The notes beneath the pieces were generated by a model. It was given only the letters and a program-made list of their open reading frames with translations, made no database searches and was not told the origin of the DNA. From Lytechinus pictus (lineage: Eukaryota; Echinodermata; Echinoidea; Temnopleuroida; Toxopneustidae), in assembly GCF_037042905.1 (NCBI RefSeq), contig NC_087246.1, forward strand, positions 33,536,001-33,600,000: DNA of 64,000 bases, read 5' to 3'. Shown here piece by piece: positions 12,501 to 23,014 of this stretch (positions are counted from its first letter, which is position 1; every line of letters begins with the position of its first letter). The translations under genes were made by a program, and so were the position numbers.

Positions 12501-13546
12501 AAAAAATCAGGATATTACAAATTCAAATGTCTATAGGATTTTTTCAACATGCTCTTTTCTATTTCTGGTGTTAATCAAACATTTATTTTGTAACAAGAAA
12601 GAAAAAAATAGGCCTAGATTTAAATCAATACATTAAATATACAATTCAATTATTTATCAGTGACCCCCCCCCCCACACACACAAAAAAAAAAAAAAAAAC
12701 TGAAACAGTTCATGATTCCCAGCTCAGAGAGCAAAACTTGGCTGCCTGGGCCTGGGAGTGAGAATGCAAACTTAATGATCACCATTGTTCAAGTTTTACT
12801 CTCTGTCTCTGATAATCAATTTAAACTGTATAGATCAAACAATTATTTTTAGTCAAATGCGACACGAGAATTACTCAAATAGGGATAGAGGTCTAATGTA
12901 ATGCCTTAACATGCTTAATCATAGTTAATGCCAATACAACAAAAAGTAAAATGCATTTCTAACAATTATAGAAATATTATCATTTGTGCTTTAGGTTAAT
13001 ATATTACCAACTGAGGAATTGTTTTGTTTTAACGTATTTAATCAAAAACAATTTCAAACCATATTCCATATCAATTAACATGACTCGTACTCATGAGGAC
13101 AAAAAAAGTGATGCATGATTCATTGATTGATTATCATGTTAGTACTTAGGCTTAGCTTTTCATACTTTTTTTTAGGCATTTAACTTAAACTAGATCTAGA
13201 CATCTATTAACTGCATATGTTATTCGTTGAGACAGAAAAAGTTGCGGCAAATGACTTTTCCAAGGGCAAGGCCAAGCCCAAATTCCCACCTGTTGCAAGT
13301 GGCCGTAGAACACAAAAATCTATGCAGCTGGAGCGGTTGATTTTGAGCTGGGCTTCGATAATTATTACGCCGACAGTTCAGGCGGAGACAGCTCTCATCA
13401 CTCCGATAAAAGAAGCCACGAACAAAATCTGTCGCGTTCCTCCTTGGTAACAGATAAATACTTCGACTTTGAACACTCAATGATGTGATATGAAATGTTT
13501 TCAAAGTTCTCATGAAGGCAGTCATAATTCTGGCGCTTGGATTCAT
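3502..13546 (-). CDS. MMAB: Cob(I)alamin adenosyltransferase, mitochondrial (MMAB), 5' six exons; 3' end outside window
   Basis: This gene encodes the PduO-type ATP:cob(I)alamin adenosyltransferase. It makes adenosylcobalamin in mitochondria for methylmalonyl-CoA mutase. Six exons (13546-13290, 11559-11492, 6718-6625, 6301-6241, 4697-4625, 3599-3502) have GT/AG borders and join in phase to 651 nt, or 217 codons. The translation runs in the family order: a basic presequence, [10 protein letters not shown], then [20 protein letters not shown], then [15 protein letters not shown], then [21 protein letters not shown]. The family's C-terminal part, with the RRAER-type helix that helps bind ATP and cobalamin, is absent. 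I found no matching exon in 1-3501, so it probably lies left of the window. The gene is divergent from the PHETA-type gene. Family identity is very secure; the first exon is slightly less so. Confidence 0.93.
4150..4560. repeat. Foldback element of periodic GGTCTAAT-type phrases, copy 1
   Basis: The left half is a series of degenerate units of about 20-25 bp around TTTGGTCTAATNNCCA. The right half carries the same phrase inverted (ATTAGACNAA, GGCCTAAC, GGGCTAAATGA). A related copy lies at about 24645-25070. No protein is encoded. It lies in MMAB intron 5. Confidence 0.6.
4625..4697 (-). CDS. MMAB: MMAB exon 5 ([15 protein letters not shown])
   Basis: This 73 nt exon has acceptor CGTTTCAG and donor CTGG|GTAAGT. 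It encodes [20 protein letters not shown] then KNQL, matching human IQCTLQDVGSALATP. Only 28 nt of intron separate its acceptor from a TIR element at 4726-5142. Confidence 0.95.
4726..5142. repeat. MITE, TIR AAGGCCACCGCACACCTTA
   Basis: The ends are inverted copies of about 31 bp: AAGGCCACCGCACACCTTAT...CGACTAG and, on the other strand, AAGGCCACAGCACACCTTAC...CGACTGG. The interior repeats CGACTGGTCTG-like words. A related diverged element lies at 26233-26648. It sits in MMAB intron 4, 28 bp from exon 5. Confidence 0.8.
6241..6301 (-). CDS. MMAB: MMAB exon 4
   Basis: This 61 nt exon has acceptor CTCACAG and donor GAG|GTAATT. Joined to exon 3 it reads [20 protein letters not shown] then EE, the helix between TDELSS and IQC in the family. 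A longer open frame overlaps it in a different frame and is not coding. Confidence 0.9.
6625..6718 (-). CDS. MMAB: MMAB exon 3 (GDRRPKND / GATDELSS)
   Basis: This 94 nt exon follows a GTGTTAG acceptor and ends at GG|GTAAGG. It encodes [20 protein letters not shown] and then [11 protein letters not shown], closely matching the human GERRPKDDQVFEAVG...TDELSSAIG segment. The Gly that starts this block is split with exon 2. Confidence 0.95.
7275..10550. mobile_element. 3.3 kb non-autonomous TIR element with internally duplicated right end
   Basis: The TIR TTAGGTGGTCTGTCA (7275-7289) is matched by TGACAGACCACCTAA at 10536-10550 and again at 9258-9272. The right-hand segment is present twice as direct repeats, about 8727-9272 and 9849-10550. 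The second copy has about 140 bp not present in the first. Both copies carry alternating purine/pyrimidine CGCGCGCATACGTGTGCGCG stretches. Each copy ends in a near-perfect hairpin (AGGTGATCTGTC / GACAGACCACCT, 3 nt loop). A separate hairpin (AATTCGTC / GACGAATT) abuts the left end. No transposase is seen. It lies in MMAB intron 2. Confidence 0.7.
10585..10860. repeat. Microsatellites (TTTG/TTTA)n then (CATC/CACC)n
   Basis: An imperfect tetranucleotide run of TTTG/TTTA is followed by a longer imperfect CATC/CACC run. All three plus frames stay open across it, giving His/Pro/Ser/Ile repeat translations, which is expected from composition. Confidence 0.9.
11492..11559 (-). CDS. MMAB: MMAB exon 2 ([10 protein letters not shown] motif)
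   Basis: This 68 nt exon has acceptor TTGTGATAG and donor G|GTGAGT. It starts in phase 2 and ends in phase 1. It encodes a Ser/Lys-rich linker followed by [12 protein letters not shown], the N-terminal signature of PduO-type adenosyltransferases (nucleotide-binding loop). Confidence 0.92.
11838..12487. repeat. Foldback MITE family A, copy 1 (GTGTGAGTAAAAAA... TGACACCTCAC)
   Basis: The left end reads GTGTGAGTAAAAAAAAACTT then GACACCTCAC; the right end is its inverted, diverged partner (GTGAGGTGTCAAG...). The inverted match continues inward past TGACTTGTGCCAAAGTAAGG near 12030 and its inverse near 12255. A second copy is at 27321-27910 and a decayed third near 32255-32560. It lies in MMAB intron 1. 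Confidence 0.75.
13290..13546 (-). CDS. MMAB: MMAB exon 1 (mitochondrial presequence)
   Basis: The exon runs from ATG at 13546 to a CAG|GTGGGA donor and ends in phase 2, which is what exon 2 needs. A TAA stop lies in frame 9 nt before the ATG, so this Met is the first possible start; Met8 and Met12 are alternatives. The 85 residues are rich in Arg, Ser and Leu with few acids early on (for example [15 protein letters not shown]), as expected for a mitochondrial targeting peptide. The presequence is longer than that of human MMAB. The exon call rests on phase, donor and composition, not on conserved sequence. Confidence 0.72.
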
Positions 13547-16506
13547 TTTTTTTTAAAATAAAAATACCAGATTCACCTGCACACGTTTCTTAACACATGG
13601 GACTGTGTCAATAATTCTGAATTGGAGCGCTTCTTTTTTTTTCAATCAATAATATGTATTCCATATTATGAAAGTATTAGATAAAATTATGTGATATAAT
13701 ATATTTGATTTTTAAATAAATATTTCAGTTAAAATATATCTATAATAATTTTTAGAATATCATATTTCATTTTGATTTTCAGGTACCATCTCATTTTGAG
13801 TTGAAGCAGACAAATTGGACACTATTTTGGAGGTGTCCACTTTACTGCAAGTACCGGGTACGTAGTATAGCACTGCACTGCATGTGATGTAGTATTAATT
13901 ATATTGTGGATGCTCCGATCCGGATGCTGACAAAACGTCCTACTCCTACTATATTATATAGTACTAGTACTACTAGGCCTAGTCCTACATTACTGTTACA
14001 TCTTAAGTGAAAACAAACAAAGTTAATCAAGATGTTGGTGAGTAACGTTAAATGTTGTTAAGTAACTGTTGAGTGTTGTAATGAAGTCATGGAAGTTGTC
14101 ATGGTTGTGGAATTGGTCAATCTCGTGATGACACAGCCAAATATATCATTATCAATATCATCTAGGCCCTAGGACTAGGCATGCTAGGTCAAGGATACCA
14201 GACTAAAGTAAAAAGTTAGATCTAATAATTAAATAATGTCATTATATTTGGCTGTGAAAAATGTAGATTTAGAATCTACTGTCTAGATCTAACTTAAAAT
14301 TAAATCTACTCATACTAGAAGTTCTAGTACTTGCCTGGGCTTGGCCTTAATTTAAGTTGCTGAATAAATGACTCGATGTCTGAGTTGGGTGTGGCATGAT
14401 TCACTTTTGACATTGTGTCTAATGTTAATACTTTAATAGTCAGTTTGTACTGTCATGACTGTCTAAGTTTCTGTCTGTCTGTCTGCACACACCGGCACGG
14501 ATATCTGCGCGATTCTAGCGAAAGAAGATACGTGATGACCACAGACTTTCCACGTGCGATACAAAGAAAGCTTGGGCCTGTTGCATGACGAGATGAGCGA
14601 TACATAGGAATGTCCTCGGACCATTCTTCCGAGATAGGAAGATAGGCGACAAATCAGCACTTTCAGTTTCACGAAGGCAATTTTGTCTTCCAAGTCAGCG
14701 ACAACGTTTGATATCGATAGTATTGGAAAAATATTTAGTCTTCATCACCACCTGAACCTTTTATTTCGGAATGACGACTTTTCATAAAATCATATACTTC
14801 AATAAATGGAGATCAAATAATGTTTTCTTTTTTACTGATTGTAGAATTGATGTATGGAGCTTACTTAATGAGGTAAAAAGAGAAGAAAAAAATTAAAGAT
14901 TCACAAACATAACTGGATAAAATCAAAATGTTCATTAAATATTTCTCTTATTTAGAACATGGTGCCCTATTAGAGACACCTTTCATTGATATTTCAATGA
15001 AAGAGACCCTTGTTCGACATAAAACTTGAATTTAATTTTGACATTGTATTAGTTCAATATTCTGATTTTTTGATAGAATACTTATTATAATGATAATTTT
15101 GCAAATTATGCGTTAAATGTTATTTGTTGAGGTAAAAATAGGGTTTGAATGGAGTAAACAAAAAAAAAAATGATTATAATGAAAACGAAATAAAAATAAA
15201 ATAAATGGTTTAGCATGTTTAGTAACATCTTAGTTTTGTATCTTTTTTTTTTTGCTGAATGTTATTAACGCGTTTTTTACCATACATAATTTTTTTAATT
15301 TTTTTTTTTCATGTTGATTATCTAATGAGAAAGCATGAGGGATCAGAGAGATTGCCCCCCATTTCGATATTTCAAGTTTTATTTTTAAAAAAAAGGAAAA
15401 TGGGTGGGGAAAAGACGGAGGGAGAATAAAAGAAAACATACTAAAAAAACTATTTGGGCCTATTACCTGGAGAAGTTAAAATGACTTCCGCTTTTGGTTG
15501 TCTTGCCATGCAAGACGACCTGAAATTGATGACAACTAGCCCCCCAATATATAACAAATAACTTGGCGCCATCCCAGATAAAATGCATCAGACTGCAATC
15601 GGATGGAATGACCCCCCAAAAATGTTATAAGGCGATATGTCAGTGTGGCTTGCCGTAAAAGCATTTTTTCTCAATGCCGACAGCGGCGGGCGGTGTGCAA
15701 AGAAGATCATGCCTACGTAGGACATGTCTGGAGGTGTCTTTCCAAGGACCATGCTTTGTATTGCCCAAATCGACTTTGTGAAACAGTTGAGCGATATCTC
15801 GTTCTTACGTAGAACGGTTCTACGAAAGACCCTTTCATGCAACAGGCCCATGTTCATTAAAAAATCTGACTCAAAATGGTGGAAAAACAATGATTTTCTG
15901 GCATTTCATGTGACGGCCTCAAAATGCTGCCTTTTCATAAAATAAAAATTCCTGAATCGTGTGTTTACAAAGTGAATGGGTGCGCAGACATGGGGCATCA
16001 TTGTTTTCAATCTGAAAATGACTGGCCGAGGTTTTTTCCAAGAAAATTATAAATTCATATATTTCTCTCAAATTTTTATGAGATTTTTGGCACACATTTG
16101 ACAGAAGAATACAAGGAACATTATCAGCTGAAAATTTTCTTGAAATTAAGGAAAAATTATGATAGATATTAATTGTTAGGTGCGCAGACATGGCCCCCTC
16201 CCCTTTCATTGTATTTTTTACCGAACGCGCGCATTATCGCATCGGAAATTAATTTCAATTCGCTTAAAACGTTGCAACATCCTTCCAAAGGGAACCTGAA
16301 AGTCTTGAATAGAAAGTGATGAAAATGGTAAAAAACATATTTGATAAAAAATAGCTCATACATCAGACCCCAAATTAAGTTACAGTAAGACTTATAAGGC
16401 AAAACAAGTGTGGAATGAGAACAAACAAATTTTATTCTAGCATGAGAAGATGGTCAGAGGATATTGTGTAAATATACCAGGCTTTGAGTAAGTATAGTGC
16501 CACTAG

Positions 16507-16655
16507 CGTACCTATGGGGGAGGGGGGGGGCAGAGGGGGCAGTCTGCCTCCCCTGACGAGCCACAACCCATGCAAAGGACGTATCCCTACCCCCCTGACG
16601 AGCTTGAAAGACCTTTTTTGCCCCCCCTGACGAGCTTGAAGACGAGCCAGTACAA
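16507..16655. repeat. Poly-G/C-bearing repeat (AGCGTACCTA...CCCCTGACGAG)
   Basis: It begins ACTAGCGTACCTATGGGGGA and contains CCCCCTGACGAGCTTGAA twice. The same start and CCCCCTGACGAGT occur at 33876-34131, so this is a dispersed repeat family. The 3' end is not visible here. Confidence 0.55.
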
Positions 16656-17138
16656 CTAACGATGAATAATTTCCTCTATACTTTCGAAATAAATGCCTGG
16701 TATATTTGTTTTATATCCTACATGTACAATGTACATGTCAATTTAATAAGTTAGAACAGTAGATCTTGATAATCTAGTTCTTGCATACGTAGTTCATCCT
16801 TATTTAATCTGAACCAAAATAAAGATAAAGCTCTGCGCTGACTGATCTACTTTTCCCAAAGCCATGTGCTTAGCTTATGCGGATTGGTGCCTGCGCTGTC
16901 CCTCCACGGGACTTGCCTGGTAGATTCACCTCGCTGACCGGTGTGCCCGAGAGATTGCATGATCTTTGACGTCAATGATGGAATAATGCACTTTAGTGGG
17001 CGTTTAATTTTCAACATCATTGCAAAATATTGAGAATATATTTGGTCACATGATGCTATTTAGACCAATAAGCATGCAGGATTTAATTCATGTAGGATAT
17101 TAAAAAAAAGTAACCCATTGTGGTACACAGATTTGGAC

Positions 17139-17964
17139 TATACAGTGCGTCCCACAAAAAACGAAACCGAGATTTATCGATGATTTATCATAACTTAATC
17201 ACAAATACAATAGACAAATGACCTACCATTGTAAAGCTTAGAATCTCCTCTTTCATCTGAAATTACTTAGATTATTTCTCATTCACGCATGAGTGAGCAA
17301 AAACAATTTGAAGAGGGGATACCAAAAAGTAATTTGGCGGGCTGTATCTGGGTTTCAAAAAGAAAACCACATTTCTAAAAAGTTCAATATCTGCTCTTTA
17401 ATTTGATACCTCAATGAAAGAACATGGTCAAGAAATAAGAAAGTGCTGGTTATTTGAAATAAGGCTCGAATTTCAATAATTTCATAAAATGAAGAGGTTT
17501 TACAGGCTAGCGTTCAAACTCACTCAACACTCCGTTTTGTTGACGATCAGCCATGCATGAAGTCTTTTGTTAACCATGCGATAGCTTCTGTGGGAAACCG
17601 GTGAAAACACGTTTATTTAATGAAATTATGGAAATACAAGCATTGTTTCGAGGAAACGTAACTTTTTTACTTCTTGACCATTTTTGTGATTAAGGTATCA
17701 AATTAAAGAGCAGATATTGAACTTTTTAGGCATGTGATTTTCTTTTTAAAATTCAGATACCCCCCGCCAAATGAGTTTTTGGTATCCTTTCTTCAAATTG
17801 TTTTTGCTCACTCATGCGTGAATGAGGAATAATCTAAGTAATATCAGATGAAAGAGGAGATTCTAAGCTTTACATTGGTAGGTCATTTGTCTATTGTATT
17901 TGTGATTAAGTTATGATAAATCATCGCTAAATCTCGGTTTTGTTTTTTCTGGGACGCACTGTAT
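17139..17964. repeat. Tc1/mariner-type foldback MITE (TACAGTGCGTCCCA TIR)
   Basis: The element begins TATACAGTGCGTCCCACAAA and ends GGGACGCACTGTATA. TA dinucleotides at both edges fit a Tc1/mariner target site. The inverted arms extend about 280-300 bp each, matching through TTAATCACAAATACAATAGA, CTCATTCACGCATGAGTGAG and AAGTTCAATATCTGCTCTTT. No transposase reading frame is present. Confidence 0.85.
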
Positions 17965-18736
17965 AGTCACCGAGAATACAGTCTCAACTTTTATTTCAGT
18001 TGTCATTTTTTTTTCAAATTGTATGATGTGATGAATTAATCAAAAGAACATCTGGATGTATTTTTGAATAGCAAATTTTTTTTTCATTAATTTTAAGTGT
18101 TGTAGAGGGGAAAAAATATATGTGTTTAAAACTCATTATTTTTTATTGTATCCTGAATTGTGATTTCCTGTTCCTGAAATATTTCTAAAATTCTCTTGAA
18201 AATAAAAATGTTTGAGATGAGGAAATAATATCCATTATTTAATATTATCAGTGTCAATTGACAGGATATATAGTTCCAACATGTAAATCTACATAGCAGT
18301 TCTGTTAAAGTCCTAGGTAGGGGATTTTGCCAATGAGCATTCTGTGGAGATTGCTATATTCGCAGCTCAAAATAATATCCTCTTTAAACTCAGGTACCAT
18401 TTTGCAGGTGTTGAGGCGAGTATGGGAATTCAAAATGAAAATGCTGATGGGAATATCAAAATGGTACCAGTGTTATGGTGACCGCTTTATAGAGAGGGTG
18501 CCTGGAGTAGTTCTGGTTCTTTGGTTGGTACAGTGGAGGTGGAGGAGGGGGGGGGGGGGGAGATAACAGTAGTTCATTCTGCCTGGGATTCCTGTCAGAA
18601 AGTGCCTCATAGTGTTCAATGTTCACTATTTAAAAAAAAGAATAACTTTTAAAGGCCTAGCTGATTGGATGGCTTCCTTTATGGTAATTATCTTGGTCAC
18701 CAATCTGCCCTGCTTCCCTTTACTAACAGTGATTTT

Positions 18737-19155
18737 ACCAGGGGGGGGGGGGGGACTCAAATTATATTTCGATGGGGGTGTGCCTCACAAAACCCTGAAA
18801 TGGGGTATAAAGAACTGACTACAAGGGTAAAATACGGGGTCTTGGGAACTAAAAATATACCGGGCGGTGTGAAAAAGGGTCAACGGGATCGCGGTACTAC
18901 TAGGTACAGTGCACGCTAGCGCTGTGTAACTGGGCACTAGCCATGTTTGGTTTGGGTAAAGCCATACTCGCACTGGACAATTTAGGCAGGGCTGGGGTGA
19001 CGTGGATCTTGTGAGTGGGGCGGGCGGCCGCTGAACAGAGCTTTTGTGATTCGGAGTATCTAGGGAACTGAAAATTAGGTTTGAAAAAAGGGGGTCTTCT
19101 AAGTGGCACATCCCTGTAGCACCAATGTATGTGAGTGCCCCCTCCCCCCCCCCAC
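18737..19155. repeat. Dispersed repeat bounded by poly-G and poly-C
   Basis: It starts with a G run followed by ACTCAAATTATATTTCGATG and ends with GTGCCCCCTCCCCCCC, giving inverted G/C-rich termini. The interior has GGGG-rich words such as AAATGGGGTATAAAG. A 147-codon open frame on the minus strand lies mostly within it and has repeat-like composition, so it is not called a gene. Confidence 0.5.
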
Positions 19156-19845
19156 GGATTCTACATGTTGTAAAATGATTTTCACCTGACCTTTCCAATA
19201 TACATGTACATGTTGTGTATGTACACAATTCTTGTTAGAAAATCAGGATTTCCTGTACTGTCAATTTCCTGTGAAACCTTGTTTTTGTGTGCTGTGTGTA
19301 TTAAATATGTAAAATGTACATTATTATACTGTATGCCTGTGAATTGTGAAATTTATACTTTTGTTGCCTTTGCCAGAATGTGATTCTGTCCCATTTATGC
19401 CATCGTATATTATTAGTCCAACATTAATTCAAATTTCCAGAAATCAATTTTTCAGAGCCAAGAAAGAAGGAAATACTCCTCATTTCCTTTGGGCTAGCTT
19501 ATGGGCATATCACAGAAGTAAAGACATTTGAATTTGGAATAAACAGCAAATTTTTGAGAAGATTTTTGTCTGCTATACGGTCAAATGCTTGACAAATGGC
19601 AAAATGGTTACCTTGTATTCTTGAATGAGGTAGGTAGGACACTTGGACCCCAATGGTTTATTTGGCAGGGGAAAATGTGCTGTGTTAAAGGAGTGTCCCA
19701 TACATAACATTTTGAGGACTTTTTAAATAGTTATTTCGCAGAATGCAATACTTGTAATGTTGCAGCTCTAGAAAGTTCTAGTTAATTGAGTATAAAATGT
19801 GATAGCACAAAAAGTCACATGTTATAATATACATTGTGTGTACCT

Positions 19846-19949
19846 GGGGAGCATTTCATTAAAGGACTCGGACTTGAATTTTTGTCTGACAACTATCCAA
19901 TCAAAATCAAGGATAGTTGTTAGACAAAAATTCTGATGAAACGCTCCCC
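19846..19949. repeat. Short MITE/hairpin, TIR GGGGAGCATTTCAT
   Basis: GGGGAGCATTTCATTAAAGG at the left pairs with GATGAAACGCTCCCC at the right. The inverted match continues with TTTTTGTCTGACAACTATCC against GGATAGTTGTTAGACAAAAA. The whole 104 bp can form a long hairpin. Confidence 0.85.
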
Positions 19950-20568
19950 TGAAAGTATCTTGTTCTTGTGATAACTTAGGAAGTGTCTCACGATTCAAGT
20001 TCAAACTTGCCTCATGTGTGCATACATGTATGGGACTAATGGGAGCAACAATAATGTGATCATGTGATTATTGTAGGGTCATGAGGTCAAAATTCACAGA
20101 GGTCATTTCATATTCCTGAAAATATCTTGTTCTCACAATAACTAAAGAACTATTTGAGTTTCCACCTCAAACTTGGCTCATGCGAATGGCGGTCATCTGA
20201 TTGGACTTTAGGGTGATGATGGTAGTTTAAGAGCCTTCTCAGGGATCACCTTTGATTTCGTTTCAGAATGATAATCTGAGTGGATTTGAACATTTTAGAA
20301 GTTCGATGCACCTGTGCATGTAGGGGGCCTATACCCTTAGTCTTGCAATCTAGGCATACATTTTGACTGCATGCAATCAAGAAACCATCTACATGTAGTT
20401 TCAAACCTTATGATCAGGTTTTGTATTTGTAGAAGAGTAAAAGGTTTGGTTGCGCTATTTGGAGCAACATATATGCAATGTATTTAATTGTATAATTTAT
20501 AATGATGAAAGTGATAGCTATCTTGTAAATTTACACATATTTTCAATTTCATTTACTGTTTTTTGCAG

Positions 20569-21069
20569 AACTTCCTGATGTGAATAGCTCTTATTGGAAT
20601 TTTGATGATCGGACACTTCCTGTTGGCAGCTGCAGTTCTCTCGCGCGGGGGAGACAGGAATCTTGGCCCTAATGTGCAAAATCGCTCGTTGCCTAATATC
20701 TGCAGAATAACGGTCATTTCCTTTTGAGTGGGCTTGTTGCCAGTTTTGACGACAGGCTGTGAATAGTGTATTGCTGTGTAAACCGGCTACGTATGTATGA
20801 GGTTGAGTTCATGGCATGCTGTGCTTATTGTGGACAGCGAAGAACCAGTGCATTGGTGCGATACATCAAGTGGCTTGTATTAGGTCAGTGAGTTTAAGTT
20901 ACTGATCCTTCCACTTGATCTTGGTCATGAACAAGGATCGTCCACATTTGGTAAAGGAAGAAATGATGAATAGGAATGTGTAACCTGTTGAAACACACAG
21001 ACACAGCATTTGGCGAAGAGCTGCATTGTGTTTTGATCGGTTGATTCGTGCAGAGCAACAGACGTCAGG
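20569..21069 (+). other. Probable 5' leader exon of the PHETA-type gene
   Basis: A strong acceptor, TTACTGTTTTTTGCAG, ends at 20568, and from there to the ATG at 21070 there is no obvious donor. The stretch is less AT-rich than its surroundings. It contains several upstream ATGs, including a 32-codon uORF at 20793-20891 overlapped by another starting at 20797. The transcription start is not identified. Confidence 0.5.
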
Positions 21070-22233
21070 ATGAAATTCAACGAGAAGAATGTATCTTACT
21101 TTGCATCATGCAATTCGCCAGTTGACAAGACTGGGTCTTTACTCAAGAAGGCGGATAACCACCGCAACTTTCAAAAGCGCTGGTTTGTGTTGAAAGGCAA
21201 TTTACTCTTCTACTATGACAAGGAAGGGGACAAGGAACCCCAAGGGGTCATCATCCTGGAAGGATGTCGAGTGGAGCTTGCTGACCTGGAGGACTGCCTG
21301 TACTGCTTTCAGATTTCTTTCTCTCTGAAGGATTCACGGACGTATGTCATGGCAGCCACCAGCCAGGAAGAGATGGAGTCTTGGATGAAGGCCTTGTCTT
21401 GCTCCAGCTATGACTACATGAAAGCCATGGTGGACGAGCTTCAGAAACAGCTCGACGATCTTTCACATGGAAATAGTGAAAACTCTCCCGCTATGGTTAT
21501 CCGGACCTCGGTCATTCAGAGTTCTGAGGTCCCTGAGGCAGATGGTGCAACAGGCAGATCCGCACCTAGTTCTATTCCTGCAATACCCGAACACGTCTTG
21601 GAGTTGCCCCCGAAGCAAAACATGAGCACGTACGAGCGGGGCAAGACGGAATCCCTTGCTCATAGGGGGGCTCCTCGTCAGAGTGCCTATCAAAGAAATT
21701 CATTGCCATTTAACAATTACAGTAACCCCTCTTATGACATTTGGGACCCCCTTGTTTCTTCAAGCAAAAATCCTCCTGAACAATCAAATGGAGCTGCAAA
21801 GCCGATACCCCAATTTGTAGTCGAGCAAGATAGCAGTGATAGTGAGGATGACGAAGTAAAGCCATCAGATTCTGCAAACAACTCCAACAAGAACGCCCAA
21901 ACAGACTATAAGGCTGACCAGACCGACGGTCAGCATGTGTCTAGGTTAGCATCAAAAGGTCGCAAGGTCATGTCTGTATTCTATGAAAATCTCAACATGC
22001 CTCTCATGTCGGGGTCCAGCGATACCAGTCCCAGACTCTCCAGGAAGAGTGTGTTTGGCCGTGGAGGCAACGCCGCTGCCCAGGGTCCCAAGTCGGCCCA
22101 AGCTGGACAGTCCGTCTTCCATGTCCACAACCAAAATGTCAGGACTTTCTCAGACATGCACGAGGAGTTCGGAATGCTTATTGTGAGAAAGATGAATTTG
22201 TTCCGTCAGAGGAAAACTTCAGGATCATCTTGA
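21070..22233 (+). CDS. PHETA1/2-like (FAM109 family): Sesquipedalian/PHETA-type PH-domain protein
   Basis: This is a 387-residue, single-exon CDS. Residues about 19-113 form a PH domain containing KRWFVLKGNLLFYYDKEGD, PQGVIILEGCRVELADLED and the terminal ESWMKAL helix. Residues about 114-131 (MKAMVDELQKQLDDL) are coiled-coil-like. A long Ser/Pro/Asn-rich linker with an acidic DSSDSEDDE patch follows. Near the C-terminus FSDMHEEFG (360-368) matches the F&H motif by which sesquipedalians bind the ASH-RhoGAP part of OCRL/INPP5B. The N-terminus (MKFNEKNVSYFASC) aligns with the vertebrate MKLNERSLAFYATC start, supporting this Met. In vertebrates these proteins act in endosome-to-Golgi and recycling traffic. 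Vertebrate homologues are about 250-260 residues, so the linker is expanded here. Whether it is closer to PHETA1 or PHETA2 cannot be said; it is probably the single ancestral type. Confidence 0.95.
   Translation: MKFNEKNVSYFASCNSPVDKTGSLLKKADNHRNFQKRWFVLKGNLLFYYDKEGDKEPQGVIILEGCRVELADLEDCLYCFQISFSLKDSRTYVMAATSQEEMESWMKALSCSSYDYMKAMVDELQKQLDDLSHGNSENSPAMVIRTSVIQSSEVPEADGATGRSAPSSIPAIPEHVLELPPKQNMSTYERGKTESLAHRGAPRQSAYQRNSLPFNNYSNPSYDIWDPLVSSSKNPPEQSNGAAKPIPQFVVEQDSSDSEDDEVKPSDSANNSNKNAQTDYKADQTDGQHVSRLASKGRKVMSVFYENLNMPLMSGSSDTSPRLSRKSVFGRGGNAAAQGPKSAQAGQSVFHVHNQNVRTFSDMHEEFGMLIVRKMNLFRQRKTSGSS
22147..22173 (+). other. F&H motif coding segment (FSDMHEEFG)
   Basis: The nine residues FSDMHEEFG carry the Phe and His that define the F&H peptide, with an aromatic residue three positions after the His. 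In the known family this peptide binds OCRL and INPP5B. Its conservation supports the family call over a generic PH-domain protein. Confidence 0.75.
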
Positions 22234-23014
22234 ACTTAGGTGACTAATAGTTGACTTGGAAGCTTCCAAAGTTCCAGTTTCTGTCATATATATGTATTCT
22301 TATGAATGGACGAAGTCCAGTTAGTAGAACATTAGCTGCGTCGTTGTCTTGACTATTTCAAATCCAATGTTGACTCTGTTTAGACCATCGATATAAACAA
22401 CCTGGATAGAGCACCAACACACTTTTTTCTCTTGTGTGTGCTTGTGCGTGTGTTTCTTACATATTGGTATGGCCCCCATGTACTGTTAATTGTGTCATGG
22501 AGTATTTGTTCTTGTAGCTTCAAGGTTGTATGCAGCAGTATACACAGAGCTCTATCCAATTATTTTATATCAATGATTTAGATATGTTATATCTGCCAGG
22601 GCAGTGTTTAACATAAGATTTTTATCATTTTGATTCTCATCAGCTTAGGTTGAAATCTGATATTTGTTGATTATATATTATAATTCTGATTTTTTATCTG
22701 AATGTGTAAGTTCAATCATTTTCAAGGTTTGATGAGAGTTACAGGATTAGAAAAGAAGCAGAAAATGAGGGTACCTCATTTTGTATAAGAAAGGGTTACC
22801 AGTCATTCATAAAGTTTTGTGTAACTTTCAAACAGGTTTATGAAAACCACCCTGGGTCAGCTTCTAATAATAGACCTACATGTATTCATAACGTGTAGCC
22901 TATATTCAAATTTACATAATTAAAACAAATATATTGTTCTTGGCAAGCTAAAAGCTTGCAAGACAAAGCAACATGTAAGTGATGTGGAGCAGTTGTCACA
23001 TTAAACCCTTGAAA

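Larger units (their letters stand above)
13547..20568. other. Intergenic region between divergent MMAB and PHETA-type genes
   Basis: No exon could be supported here. It should contain both promoters and probably a non-coding first exon of the PHETA-type gene. AAGATGTTG|GTGAGT near 14030 is one possible donor but is unproven. It contains a mariner-type MITE (17139-17964), poly-G-bearing repeats (16507-16655, 18737-19155) and a short MITE (19846-19949). The inverted pair GGGCCTGTTGCATG near 14575 and CATGCAACAGGCCC near 15840 may bound a decayed element of about 1.3 kb. Confidence 0.5.

Noticed and set aside
13217-13450. Plus-strand 77-codon frame opposite MMAB exon 1
   Set aside because: It is the antisense shadow of MMAB exon 1 and its flank.
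14575-15853. 1.3 kb element bounded by GGGCCTGTTGCATG inverted pair
   Set aside because: The 14 bp pair is real, but sequence inside the ends does not continue as clear inverted repeats, so it was left as a note and not called.
18785-19228. 147-codon open frame on the minus strand
   Set aside because: It lies mostly within a poly-G/poly-C-bounded dispersed repeat, has erratic composition and no domain, and has no splice partners.
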